From positions 26,426,445 through 26,490,444 of the forward strand of contig OU744446.1 of the NCBI GenBank assembly GCA_916610825.1: 64,000 nt of DNA. Reading direction: 5' to 3'. The translations under genes and the position numbers were made by a program. The stretch's first letter is position 1. Every line of letters starts with the position of its first letter. This document shows, piece after piece, positions 1 through 13,255 of this stretch. The DNA is from Haliclystus octoradiatus (lineage: Eukaryota > Cnidaria > Staurozoa > Stauromedusae > Haliclystidae). The notes under the pieces were generated by a model that was not told the origin of the DNA, did not search any database, and saw nothing but the letters and a program-made list of their open reading frames with translations.

Positions 1-3000
1 TTTCTGCTGATGCTCCCGGTATGTATCCTAGATATAATTAATTATTTATTGGTCTGTTTACATTTGCCACTAATTTATCACATCCGACTAGGAATTTTTT
101 AACCTTTTGTTTGTTCGATATCAAAAATTCTGATAACAAACACGACATTTATAGAATCACGAGGTCACGATTTCTATTTACAGTTGACTGTGTCGTAGAC
201 CAGGCATGTTTATTTTTTAATGAAATTAATTTGATTATTTCTAGCAATCTTCTTTAGCACACTTAATACGCCTACCTACTCATGTATAGCTTTAGCCTGC
301 TTACCAGTCCTGGTTTGTTTTTGAAACCATAACCGAACCTATGGTTTCAAAAAACCTTGGGGCTGCCATGCTGGTACTCAGGCTAGTACAGCTTCTGTAC
401 CTGTGTCCAATGTTGATGTTGTACTATTTGAAAGTAATTTTATATATACTTCTAAAGATTATGTGGAGATCTGGACATTAGTTATTGTTCTTAACCTTTT
501 TGGGAACATCACAGATTGTCTGTGAACTTCATGTCATTATGGAGCATTGTCGAAATAGCAGACTCATTTTTTGTCCCATTTATACCAGGGAGATATATAC
601 TTACTAGCAATAAGGACCTGCTGCGCTGCGCTGGGTATATTTGGGTTATACAGTTTCCTGTACAGTTTTGGAAATGAGGATCAAATCATATCTGAAATGA
701 TATTCAGAAGTATATAGGCCTCAATCTACGTGATTCAAGGACGAATATTTATTCTGATTCAAGGAACATGACTAGCGCTAAATTTAGAATTATGATAGCA
801 ATTAAACTGCTTATAAATTATGCAGATGTGCCTGTGTGTGCGTGTTGTCCAATTTTTCAATCTCGGTTTCAAGTAAGATATTTGAGTTATGTATCATACT
901 AGAAGTATCATATTGTAGTATATGTATACTTGCATCCGACAAACAGACAAGCAATTACGCTACTGATTATGTTGTGACTTCAACAATGTTAGTAATTTCA
1001 ATAACCTTCTTATGGTAAATAAACCGATTCCTGATGATGGAGAGAGATTGAGACACAAAATCGTTACTTTAAGTAGCCTACATTTTTGGAGGGAAATGAT
1101 CGCGCAAAGAAAAAGCACAATCACAACATTTACGAATAGGAACTATTTCTCAATCTAACGAAGGTATCTTCAAATATCCGGGATGTACACTTCAAGCCCT
1201 TGAAAGTTAAAATCGATTTTATTTATTTTATTGTATTTTATTTCATTTTAGAAATATTTTTTAGATAAAAGTATATGATGCAGCGTGTCAAAACAATTTC
1301 TTGCTGATTGATGAAGTTATAGGAATAAAACTGATGGCCAAGTTGCCCTTTCATCCCAATAATTAAAAAAGCCTGTTCTGTTGATATCAAATTTAGTTAG
1401 AATAATTTTCATATTCCATTTAAACATTCTATTTGTAATGTCTGTGTTTTAATAGTCTACATAATGTAAAAACCTTTCATTATCACAATGATGCAAGTAA
1501 AAAGCTTTTCCACGGTTTACAGCTCGAATGTTAGGCAAATACAGTGTAATCATCTTATTAAGTGCAATTCAAATAAATTAAATCTCTCTTTATCTGCAAC
1601 AAGGTTTTGAAACACTAAAACTATCATCTAATAAAATATTTTATTAAATTTATTGGGATAAATGCAAATTCAGATAAATGCATTGAAAGTAATTGGTAAT
1701 TCTGATTTGCACTTAAGCGGTTACACTGTAAGATGTTATGCTACATAAATGTGTGGGGTCCCAAATCAGAGAATGTGAAACAGATTGCTTATTGTAATAC
1801 AGATACCTGATTTCTAGACAAGCATTTCTAACATTTCATAACGTAACGTTCATAACGTTAGTCATTACTGTACTATTATTTCCATTTATTGTGCAGGCTA
1901 TCGACGCAGGCGTATCTCATTAGGTAGAACATCTGATGAAGACACACAGGCAACTAACAGAAGATCAAGACAATCAGAAGAGAAGCAAAAGTCTGCCTCA
2001 CTTCCGGAACGCAGATCTTCATCAACATTAGATGGATTACATAACAAACTTGCCAAACTACGGACATCATTCAGAAAAACTCACCACAGTAAAGAAAAGA
2101 ATTCCAAGTCAACAGTGGTAGATAGTTCTGATGAAATTGATAATGATTTAAAATCTAGCAACAACGACGCCCAACCTTCAAGATCTCTTCCATCTTCACG
2201 TAAAGTATCTACAAGTGAAGATAAAGTAGTTAGAGATCATCACAGTCAATTGCAGAGACGGAAATCTTCATCTGCGTTACTTGGTAATAAGGGCAATGAC
2301 AATGAAAGCCATGCTATCATAGCAAGACTAAGACGCTCATTTCGTAAATCTAAGCATAATGATAAATCAACTAAGGACAACAACGAAGAGGATCCCTTTG
2401 ATGATCAAACATTAACAACTGATGAATGCAACGCAACCAGTACTTCAACTGTTCCTATGGCAACAAAAGATGCCCATCACAGTGAAAGCAGCATTGTTCT
2501 TAGAAAGCAATCAAATGACAATGACCTCTATTATGCTTCATCTGGTATCCATGGAAATAAACCTGTTGCTATTGTCAAGGCATCAAAAAGAGACACTACC
2601 TCTGATGCGACAATTTCTAGAACAGAAAAGAACAAAACCGATTGTGAGCGATCCAAAAGTCTACCATCAAAACCTAATAGGGTTGAAAATCAAGAAGAAA
2701 TTAAGGCTGCACCACAACCTGCGTCGGTTTCTGTAACTCAACGTAAAACTACAGTAACCACAAGGCAACGTAAAATATCATCTGTGTCTGTAAGGTTAAA
2801 GAGAGGAACAACAATTTGTCTTGGAGATAAAAGACTAAATGCAAATAATGTGGAACAACCCATTGAGATAGATATTGGAAATGTAAAGCCAATATCATTT
2901 GATGATGACAAACAATCTATAAATAAGCATGTCACTGTTAATGCCATTTCTAGAGATGAAATAGAGCCTAGCTCAAAATCTGATCAATGTATAGATATAG

Positions 3001-6000
3001 CTGATAAAGAAAACGACGATGAGCAACGCAAATATGTTCTTGAAAAGCAGAGTGTGCCAGATGTGCCATATAAATGTAAGAAGTCGCTAGAGCCTGATAC
3101 AGACGAAAGCAAAATTGATACAATGGATTCTTCTGTGGTTTCAGATGATGTCCAAGTCATCAAAAAACCTCTTCCTTCAACAAATAATTCTGACGAGGGG
3201 GTGGAGACACATCCTGAAGAGTCCATTCAGTCTTTGAAGTTTCAAAGAAAACAACACATGCGTCAACGAAGGCAAAGAGGAAGTGTTGATATAAAAACAT
3301 TACCATCAAAGTCCCCTGAAAAGGTCACAACAGAAAATAAAGAGACATATCCTGTAGTGTCTTTAGTTGAAGACAAAAAAGTTAATGAATTAATCAAAAC
3401 TGAACCAACTGATAATTGTGAACCTATGGATTTTTCTAACCACTCTCACCAAGAAGATAAACAGCAATCCCAAAATATAACTGTTCAAGATACTTCCTCT
3501 TCAGAAAAGAAAGAACAAATTATTACTAAATCTACTGCTGATAGTAAACCCTCAAAGGGTACGGTTAAGGACAGGATCAGAAACAGAAAATTCAACAAGG
3601 AAAGACTTGCACATTCAAAATCTCTTCCATCTGGTATTGACCAAGCAACATTAATGGATTTGAAAATGTTGAATGATTCTCACAATGTGGATGAAAGTCA
3701 AAGCAACTTAACCGAAGATACGCAATCACAAAGCAGCAAAGGTAGCACAACAAAAGATGATATGGTGACTTATCGTAGAACCAGTCGTAGAAAGTTGAGA
3801 GAAAGACCAAAGACGCTGACAAATGGATTGGATTCTGAAGAATTGCGTCGTTCTGGTTACAATGTTGAGGTTGATATTGAAACTGAGAATTTGAGTTTTG
3901 CTGATATTAAAAAGAAGTTTCTAAGCGGACAAACAACTGTGTCAACGGAAAAAAAGACAGAGAAGAAAACAGCCAAACGTGCACGATCTGGTAAACGATA
4001 TAAAACTATCACTGAAGGGATAGCCCCATCTATGATTGAAGAAGCAAAGCGTTTGGCCCAGCAAGATAAAGAAGAAGGAGGGCCAATCCCCCTTGATAAG
4101 TTAAACAAGGCTCTAACATTGTCATCGGAACGTTTAAACCGTAAAAGTTTTGTAGTTGATGAGCAGCTGAGTAATGGAAGAAAACGAAATATGAGTTCTT
4201 CAAGCGATCATGGTGCAATGTTTGCAACTGAAATTCAAATTGAAACACATGAACCGGCTGCTGATGCACCCTCTGTTTCATCTCTCAAAGCACGCTTCCT
4301 TCAAGCGGTTGATGATTCAAATACAAAGCATAAACAATCGCCTGTCAAGAGGCGATTGAACCGCACTGATCGGCGCAGTAGACCTCACACTATTAGTGGC
4401 ATTGATGATATGGTAATGAAACAGCTTCAAATGGAAATCAGTATTGCTAACGAAGTAGAAGACATACCCTCGCCTGACGAAAAAATTCCGACTGCTAACT
4501 TCAATAACTTAGTAGGCCATGACGATTCTTTGTCTTACTTATTTGAGGATATCTGTCGCAAAGAAGGAATGTCTATGAATGATTTATCAAAACATTTGGA
4601 AGATAATCTGGATGATTTATTACTTTCTCCTGTTGTTGGTAGAAAAGAGCCAGCAGCAACAACTGTTAAAGAGAGTTCTGAATCTAATTGTGAAATTAAG
4701 ATGTCAGAAAGTAATAAAGCGGTGGAGGTCGATGCACACTCTTCTGAAGGAGTTTCAAAATCACCACCGGTGTCTCCTGTCCAAACAGTGGAATCAGTAT
4801 CTAAAGGGATGAGTGATCCTTTTGGTGATATAGATATGGACTCATCAAAGTAATGAAAATAATATTGATATTAGAAGACTGACTGTTGAGTCCTTTGGTG
4901 CTATTTCTGATCATTTTTATAACACTTATGCTTTAGACTCCTTGTGAATGATACTTCACGGCGTCATCTACGACCTGGTCGGAAAACAAGAGGAAGCTCT
5001 AACCCAGTCAAAATGTTGAATGCCAGAGCAGATGTTTTTGATGTCCCATCTGAGAAACCAAACGAAGTTAAGGTAACACATGCACAACAAAAAAAACGTC
5101 TTTGTCTTGCTTTTCATGTTTTGTTTTGTTTATCAACATCCTTTGTTTGTTCATAGAAAGTTGATGCTAGTGCCAGTAGCTATTACCGCGGTCGCGGTGG
5201 CCAATCTGATACATCTGTTGGCAAAAGTTTATGTGAGTGTGGTGCTGCTGCTTTATTTTATCGACATATTTTATCTCTGATTTTTTTATTTAGGCCTAAC
5301 TATTTATAAATAACTTTGACTGTTTTACACTCCTGAAATCTAATGATATAAGTTATTGTAATTGATATCTCTATCTCTGTTTATTTAGGGCGTAAAGTAG
5401 CTCTTGCCAATGAGGCTAAGGCCGCATTAATGAGCAATGAAGATTTCTCAAAAGTCACTTTGAAAAGAGCACCTCAGGTCAAACAGAAGGGAGCTAATCC
5501 TGCAGATGAAGAAGTCACTACTTCCTTTGAAAAACTTTTGCTGCAAGTCAAAGGTAAAAAGGTTGATGTTTCTTGTTATTTCTGATCATTTTTGAATAAT
5601 ACAGTAAAACCTGTTATAATGGTGATCTCCATAGAGTGGCCACCTGTCTGTTAGTGGTCTATTTATCTACCTTTCATAGGTGGCTGTTATTTACACTTTA
5701 CACAATTACACATACAGGTTTCACTGTATACATTTTTGTATTTATTTATTAACATAATTATTGATGTTTTTGTGTTAGGTCGACGCAAGGTTCAGACAAG
5801 CGTGGTTGATACTTCATGCCACTCCTTGAATTCTGGAGATTGTTATGTCTTAGTTCTACCAAAGGAAATTTATTGCTGGTGCGGAAAAACTTCTAACGTT
5901 ATTGAACGAGCAAAGGTAACACAATAACTGTGCTGTACTTATTACTTAGCAAGCAAGCATATTATAAATACACGCAAGCATGTTATAAATATGCTGTGTG

Positions 6001-9000
6001 ATTATGGCTAGTTCATTTTGTGGAAAATAATTCCTGTGAAATTAGTTCATTTTTTACTGTTAGCGTTATTTTATTCAATAGGCAACTGAGATCGCATCCC
6101 GCATTCACCAGAAAAAAGAAATGGGATGTAAAGCTCTTGCTGTGACGCAAGTGGAACAGATGAACGCTCCCAGTAGTCGTTTTTATAAAGCACTTGATGA
6201 CACCATGTCTGCATCTGTAGCAGGTTTGTTTGCCACTTATAATTGACTTGCTGTTTCTCAAGTATTACTATGTTTTCACTAATGATATATGTTTATTTTA
6301 GATGCTGATAGCGCTGCTTCTGATGCTGAATTTGAAAAGAATGCAATATCAACTTATATGGTTTATGAAATAGCAGATGTAGAAGAGAATCCTTCGCTAG
6401 TACCACATGCTACAATGTGCTCACGGATGCCATCACGCGACATACTTGACTCACAAAAGGTATCCTTTATTCTAATGAACTACCAATTGAAAATCATATT
6501 TTGAATAGGATACTGTTTGTATTAAACAATAGCCATGTAAACTGCTTAATGATTGTAGGCATCAACAGCTGTTCAACGTAAATGCTTGATACTGAGAACC
6601 ATTCTTTAAAGTTTGATGAGCTTTTCAATGGTTTCTGATTTGGATTTTGTTGGTCCGAATACAGAAAATTCAACCCTGGATAATGTTCTGGACATTTCTT
6701 GAGATCAACATTTTGTTTAGACCAATATATCATTTTTAGTGTCATGTACTCAGTTGGATCTAAAATTGAAAATCAAAAATTGTAGCCTCTAAATCCGTGT
6801 TTTATTATCGCGTTTAAAGCATGGTATCCACTAGTCCGATCAAAATAATTGTTTAAATACTCAATATACCACAGCCAAATCAGACAACCACCGTCTTTTT
6901 GTGTGGTTATAATTCCTTCTAGCTAGAAAGGCACCGTAATGTACCTGTGATATGTATACTGTACTATTAAATATTATTATTTCTAATAAAGACACTCCTA
7001 TTTATTTGATTAAATTTCTTTTAGGCATTTGTGTTTGACTTTGTGTCAGAGATGTATGTATGGTATGGCCGACAGACCACTGCCAAATTGCGTAGAACTG
7101 TGCAACAATTAGCAAAACAACGTTATGACAATGGCTATCTTGCACATACGTCCGCTCATCCAAATGTTGGTGGGGCGCGTAGAATATCACTAAGTGTTGA
7201 ACATGGCATGCTAGCTACGCATTCAAGCAAGTCATCAATGTCTAAAAGAAGTGAAGATAGGGTGAAACCCCGCCCAGAATGGTCTATTTTTATTATTCTG
7301 TACGAGCAATCAGAGTGGGTTATCTTTAAGGAAAAGTTTTGTGATTGGCCAGATGATTCAAGGATTATTCGTATGAAAGGCGGCCCAGAGGCTAGAGGAG
7401 AAGTCACAAAGGTAAGGATGAAAACAGGTTCACATATAATAGTAATCTGTCTGGTTCATACACTATTATATACATGTGCAAATATTATTGTGACCGAGAG
7501 CATCTTCAGATCAGCTACACCTGGATATAAAGTTGAACTCATACATTTAATAGATTCATGCATGTAATTTCATAGAAGGAATTCATTCTTTTCAATTCAT
7601 TCTAAATTTGAAATGTCTCAATAAAATCCAATCATTGATGGCATCTTCATCTGTTTCATTCTTCAGTCCAATACTTGAAGTATGCGTTTGCTGACTTTTG
7701 CTTTTTAATTGTTTATGTTGATTTTCTAGGCTGTTGCACCTCTTGATATCAAATTGCTTGATCCTGCTCTGATGGTAGCGCCATTAGGACCCATGCGTGC
7801 CATTGTGCTGGAGAGTACAGACGTTGGGCGTGGCAGAGGATTACCAAAGGGTATTGATGGGTATCATGTCATTACCAAAAGAGTAGAAGTATGGCACATA
7901 TCAGACAACAGACATGTTTCTTTGCCTTTTGATAGTATTGGTCAATTCCATTCTGGTGAGTAGATCTCGTGTGTTTTATAACTATTAGGTTGCTTATTTC
8001 GATTGGCTTGTTTTAATGGGTTATATTAATTTGGTTATAGGCGAGGGATATGTGATACGATGGGAATATCGTGTGGTTGCATCTAGACTCATCCGTAGTG
8101 TTAAAGACATTGAAACCGCTGGTGGTAGACAACGCTTTTGTTATTTCTTTTGGCTTGGCAACGACTGTAGTGTGAATGAACAAGGTGCAACTGCAGTCAT
8201 GACTGTTGAATTAGACAAGGAAAAAGGACCACAAGTGAGTAAGATCTACATGTTAGTATGTCGACGTATTTGTCATTCTAATCAGCAAGAGACATCAACA
8301 TTTTGAATGTGTATTTCAGGTGAGAGTGCTGCAAGGTAAAGAACCGCCGCATTTTCTCAATTTGTTCAATGGAGGAATGATCATACACGCTGGAAAGTAA
8401 GCCTTCATGATATCAATCTAATAAATGTTAATGCTCTCGATGGATAATTTAATAATGTTATGCTATGAATATTCTCCTTGATAACCACATGAGTTTGTTT
8501 TCTAGGAGACCTGGTGCTACCATACAACCTGAATTGACAGGTAAATAAAAATAATGTCATATTCCAAAACGCAATAGCGTTACAGCAATGACGTAACATT
8601 GACTATAAATCGTTGCTATAGACCCATATTGCTGACTGAACAACAACAACTTATAAATTAATTTAAGACTAAGTAGTGATTTGACCAGAACATTGTCTCT
8701 AGGTTTTATACCAGGCTACAGACAAATAGTAATAGATAAGTGGATCAACTACATTCAAGTGGCTTATACTGTATAATTATTATAAATGTTAGCATAATCT
8801 CAACGTTATAGTATAGTGTTTCTAGCTAGTTGCCATCTCAACTTTTTTATGTGGTAATTTTGACAGTTGTTGTTCATATTTAGATCGCTCTATGATAAGG
8901 CTATACTGTATCCGCGGAGTGGAACCAAGTGAGGGATGTCTCTTGCAAGTGCCACCTACGTAAGTATATCTTTATTGTTATGCAGTACTGAACGACTCAA

Positions 9001-11486
9001 TTTGTTTATTCTGTTTTTGCAAGGATGGACCTTATCTGCAGGTGACCTTTACAGAGAGGGTGGCCTTTTGGGACCACTGCTCTTTACAGATGCAACAAAA
9101 TATTCTAGTGGCATTGTGTATTCAAATGTTTGTTTGGTTTTTCAGATGCGAATCGTTGCGATCCCGATCGAGCTATTTGTTAGTATTATGTCAGCAAAGT
9201 GAATTATTTTTATGGCATGGCTGTCTATCATCAACTGAAACACGAAACACTGCCAAGCAATGTGCCCAGCGGATGATTGAAAAGTATGTTATAATAGTAA
9301 TATATTGTTTGGCTGGTTCAACAGATCAGTTAATAATTACTTACTGCATATATTTATATTTTAGCCATCCTGGAGAAGCGTATATATCACAAAGCGGAGA
9401 AATATTTTTAACTGAAATCGAGGAATGCGAAGAACCTGATGCGTTTTGGATTGCACTTGGGGGTAAAGAAGATTACGGTTCACTGGTTAATGGTATGCAC
9501 TTATATGATTTCGCGAAGAGATATTTTTACTACACGTACACTAGTTGTGTCAGTTTCTTATACGTCTGGTTGTATTTTATGTAGAATCAATTGACAACTG
9601 GCAGTTCACGCCAAGGCTGTTTCATCTTTCGAGTGCAACTGGAGAAATGATAGCAAATGAGATAGCCTCTCCATCTCGTATGCCCTCTATCAATTGTCCT
9701 TTTCCAATTCTTCAAGATGACCTCTATAACGTTGATCAACCTGCACTCTTTATACTCGATACTGGGACTGATGTCTACTTGTGGCTCGGCTGGTGGCCAG
9801 ATGACGAAGAAACCGAGGCCAGTGCCTCAATGATGTCGCGATGGGAGATCGATCAGCAAAAAGCCATGCAAAGCACTATGCTCTTCTTAGATGGTAAGTG
9901 ACAACGTAAGATGTGTCATACGTACGAGGTATTCCTACATGTGAATATTGTATTGACTGATTGGTGCATCTCTCTTTCGTAACAGCGGCTGGTAGATCAC
10001 GTGATCATGCCTTCGTTGTGAACGCTGGTTTGGAACCAGATTGTTTCATCGACCTCTTTCCGTATTGGGTAACGCAAGATGACGTCAGCGAACAACAGAT
10101 CGAGGTAGTTTCCATGATATTATCTAGCATAATAATTATGTCTTATACCTATATTGTATGTAGTACTACGATTGACTGATCTGCTGTAATAAATAAAATT
10201 ATAGAGAGATGAGAATATCAAAGATATCAACTACATAAGTGAAGAATTAAAGAGATTTTCAAAGTAAGAATTGTTATCGTTTATCCTATACCTCGATCAT
10301 CTTTGGCTTATAATTGATTTCCGTTGATTGTGTTCCTGTTGTTTAATTTAGAGATTGTTATTCACTTGAAGAACTAAAGAAAAGACCCCCTCCTCATGGA
10401 TTAGATGCGACTAAACTGGAAAAATATTTGAGTGACGTTGATTTTATTGTGAGTATTGTTAAAGGGAGAATACTGACTGGGGAACGTTGCGCGCGGAACT
10501 TGAATTCTTCATACCAAATTCAAGTACTCGTTTTGAAACAGAGTTGGCCTCGCCTTAATTCTATTGTTTTGAACGAAATAATCAAAAACACGAGACAGGA
10601 ACAAATGTCGAAGCCGTGAACTCGTGACAATCATCAACGAATCAATGTTTTTAAACAACGATTTATTCCATGCATTTAACTCAGATTCGCATAGTTTTAT
10701 TGAATTATCACATTAGTTTGCTTTTGGTATATTTATCCTTGGTTATATTTACTGAAGTTGCCTTGTTATTAGTTGGCAAGCTTTTATGGTCCGATCCTTA
10801 CATCAACAAAAACATGAAAAAGAACGATAGTCGATACGCAAGATGACCTAAGATGTCAAGAAACACAAGGATTTGGCTTTATAACGAAAATCAAAATGTT
10901 AAACAAGGTTCTTGTTTAGTGTTACTTTCGTTCAACATATCAATCGAACTGGTCGAACTAAAAACGCTCCTGCACATCATACTTTTTATACTGTTGATCA
11001 CATAGTAAACAATACATTAAAGTCAAGAACGTGATAAAATAAGTACGTAGTATGGCTCCCAAATGTGATTTTAATTTGTTCATTTGAAATACTTTCCATA
11101 ATATCAACATACGGCCAGAATAATAAAACAAAGCTCACTCTCACACGCACGGCAGCTTTTCTCAAAGCTTTGTTTAAATTGATGACGTATGAGTTGGTTG
11201 AGCGCGCAATGTTCCCCGGTCAGTATTCTCCCTTTAAATTGTGTGATAGCATTTCTGTTAAATTTAGTATCTAGCTCATTAAAATTATTGCTCAAAATTG
11301 TCTGTTATCTTGAAATCAATGTGTACAGTATTATATCATTAGTACAGTTGTATATGACTTTGTTGCTCTAGTTACCAATCTCGTAATTCTCTTTTCCAGG
11401 CTATTTTTCGACTTGACCGTGCAACGTTTAACGAACAACCGTCTTGGAAACAAGCGAATCTCAAACGTAGAGCTGGTTTATATTGA
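1..11486 (+). CDS. SVIL: Supervillin (gelsolin/villin superfamily, villin headpiece), 5' partial
   Basis: Supervillin is a membrane-associated scaffold that binds F-actin and myosin II. Exons read by splice phase: 1-18, 1897-4849, 4937-5072, 5157-5232, 5389-5553, 5779-5915, 6082-6223, 6302-6459, 7025-7411, 7730-7955, 8041-8234, 8320-8396, 8506-8540, 8884-8959, 9146-9283, 9365-9492, 9585-9893, 9986-10104, 10205-10263, 10352-10448, 11400-11486. Together they give about 1,904 codons and a TGA stop at 11484. The 2.95 kb second exon encodes a charged, low-complexity N-terminal region rich in Ser, Lys and Asp. Family signatures follow: [24 protein letters not shown], then gelsolin-like repeats ([49 protein letters not shown]). 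The last two exons form a villin headpiece ([11 protein letters not shown], then [15 protein letters not shown]). The final residue is Tyr where headpieces usually end in Phe. The first 18 bases are assigned only from phase and a good donor, and the true start lies outside the window. Confidence 0.95.
19..1896 (+). other. Supervillin intron, no gene seen
   Basis: An AT-rich intron with donor GTATGT at 19 and acceptor GTGCAG ending at 1896. I see no coding segment in it. A small hairpin (TTTTTGAAACCATA against TATGGTTTCAAAAA) lies at about 318-353. Confidence 0.6.
1897..4849 (+). other. SVIL: Giant coding exon of supervillin (disordered N-terminal region)
   Basis: A single open exon of 2,953 bases lies between an acceptor at 1895-1896 and a donor at 4850-4851. 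It encodes about 984 residues with almost no hydrophobic segments. Short Ser/Thr-Leu motifs recur: [75 protein letters not shown] and [12 protein letters not shown]. Phospho-regulation and partner binding are expected for such a region in this family, but neither can be shown from the sequence. All remaining exons of the gene are under 400 bases. Confidence 0.9.
5603..5733. repeat. CTATAA-type dispersed repeat, copy in supervillin intron
   Basis: The copy opens with CAGTAAAACCTGTTATAATG and closes with ATACAGGTTTCACTG, so its ends are imperfect inverted repeats. Inside are the family phrases GTGGCCACCTGTC and TGGTCTATTTATCTACC. Matching copies occur near 27178, 42278, 45337 and 55345, with weaker ones near 24565, 34625, 40185 and 44330. 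Confidence 0.65.
10463..11233. mobile_element. 771 bp TTAA-flanked inverted-repeat element in the last supervillin intron
   Basis: The left end AGGGAGAATACTGACTGGGG runs on to 10494, and its reverse complement lies at 11202-11233. The 32 bp ends differ at two positions. TTAA stands immediately outside each end (10459-10462 and 11234-11237). The 700 bp interior has no credible ORF. TTAA target duplication is characteristic of piggyBac-type transposons, but TTAA is itself self-complementary, so it could simply extend the inverted repeat. The element lies wholly inside the intron between the two headpiece exons. Confidence 0.7.
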
Positions 11487-11597
11487 TTTATGAGGATCTT
11501 AGCCATTTATTTTGGATTATTTTAGAGTTTTATATTATATATATATCTATATATAAAATAATGTGTATCATATGTAAATGTATATTTATTACTTTAT

Positions 11598-11603
11598 ATT
11601 AAA
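11598..11603 (+). promoter_or_regulatory. Candidate poly(A) signal (ATTAAA) for supervillin
   Basis: ATTAAA lies 112 bases after the supervillin stop codon, in AT-rich DNA. It is the common variant hexamer. The position is plausible but unproven. Confidence 0.4.
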
Positions 11604-13255
11604 GCTACGATTTTGTAGTTGTATATTATTTCCTATTTCATAATACTATTAGTATTGCGAATTGAATGTTGACAAAGAATGAAGTCTACGAATGGTTTGT
11701 GTTTTGTTTTAGTAGATGAGGAACGGATGCAGTGTGTTACGTAACAACTTTTTTTATTAAATATTGGCATTGATTCAACTCTGCATTCAACGTTGTAATT
11801 TGTAAATAACGCTCTGCCAAATCAAGTATAGATTCAATCAGAAACATATAGCTGGGTCAAATGTGCATCATCCTGTGTTTGTATTAAATCAGATGCCCTC
11901 TAAAAGTATATAGTAAGTTATTAACAGACCTACGTGGAGGCCTATAGATTTTTAGACAGTAATCCGCTCAGTACAATAGTCTTCGAGGCTCTGAAGGTGG
12001 CATCGGAAGCAGGGAGAAAATGTAATGATTTCATTAATTCATTCTGCAGGATACTGCATTTGGAATGTTTCATAACGTATTTTATTGACAAAGTAATTGT
12101 TATTTCGATCAAATTTTTAGTTTTAGTTTTGGTTAACATTTCAAATATTTATAAGAGATGAAGGCGAAAATGTTACGAAATAACTCAATTAAGGAGCATC
12201 GCAATTTTAACTAGTTTGAAGCAACGGAGATTGAGGACATTTTCTTAGGAGATCATAATGATCGTGTACCCTGCATCAGAGCATCATCATTAGCAACATT
12301 CATTAGCAACATTCAATCGCCAATAGAGATATTCAAGTTTTAATGTTCCCTTCTTCATAATTCTGTGTCCATTAAATTGTCGATGCTATAACGCCTATAA
12401 CCACAAACCATATCGTAGCTAATAATTCGCTAATTGATCAGTAATTCTTTTCAAATTCTTTTCTTCGTATGGTCATGATAAAAATAGTCAGTACAACTAG
12501 CCGAATGATAATACGGAGTTTGAATAATGAGTACATTATATTTATTAAATGACTCTAATAGTAATTTGCCATCATGGAGCTATTGGACTGACCATTTTAT
12601 TTCGGAGTAATATAATATCATCCCATCTAACTATTTCTGCATGCGTGTGATAAATTTGAAATACTCTTAAAACAATGTGTTGTTATCTTGTCCACTTTAA
12701 TTTATTATACATGCTGCTTTCAAATTAAATAAGCTAATGAATTACTAATAACTATGGGCGCTATATATTGTAGAACATCGATTTCAATGTGAAATATATG
12801 ATTCTTCAGTGTCGGCTGAATCAGAGAGTTTTTGAGTTTTTGTTTTATTCATGTTTTTATGTTCTATATTACATGATATGTTATGCAATGATATAAATTA
12901 CTCGGTAAAAATGCATCGAATCAATGCATCAGGGCGTCGGCATAATCCGTTCTGATCTCCTTAGAAAATAGTGAAAAGCATTATTGCTATCCAACAGCTA
13001 TGAATAGATGAAAGTATTGTTTGATGATTGTTTCATATAGACTGATTGTAAGAAGAAAACAGAGGAAATCACGTGGACAAAAACGACGTATGCGTATATC
13101 GCATTGCAGTACAATGTGCAGGAATAAACTGCATTGTACGCGAATGATCTATAGATATTGGCCTCCTTTCAGTCTGGGTATCAAATTTATGGTTTAAACA
13201 CAACGTCAATTACTGTCGAGAGGTGGAGTGGGCAGATCAGACGGCTGCTGCAGCC
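11604..13255. other. Intergenic region between supervillin and the ammonium transporter
   Basis: About 1.65 kb of AT-rich DNA between two genes in the same orientation. I see no gene, tRNA or clear transposon end. The transporter's promoter should lie in its right part, but no recognisable core element could be assigned. Confidence 0.5.

Noticed and set aside
2422..4281. Several alternative-frame open stretches on both strands.
   Set aside because: They are shadows of the giant supervillin exon, which is supported by splice phase and family motifs downstream.
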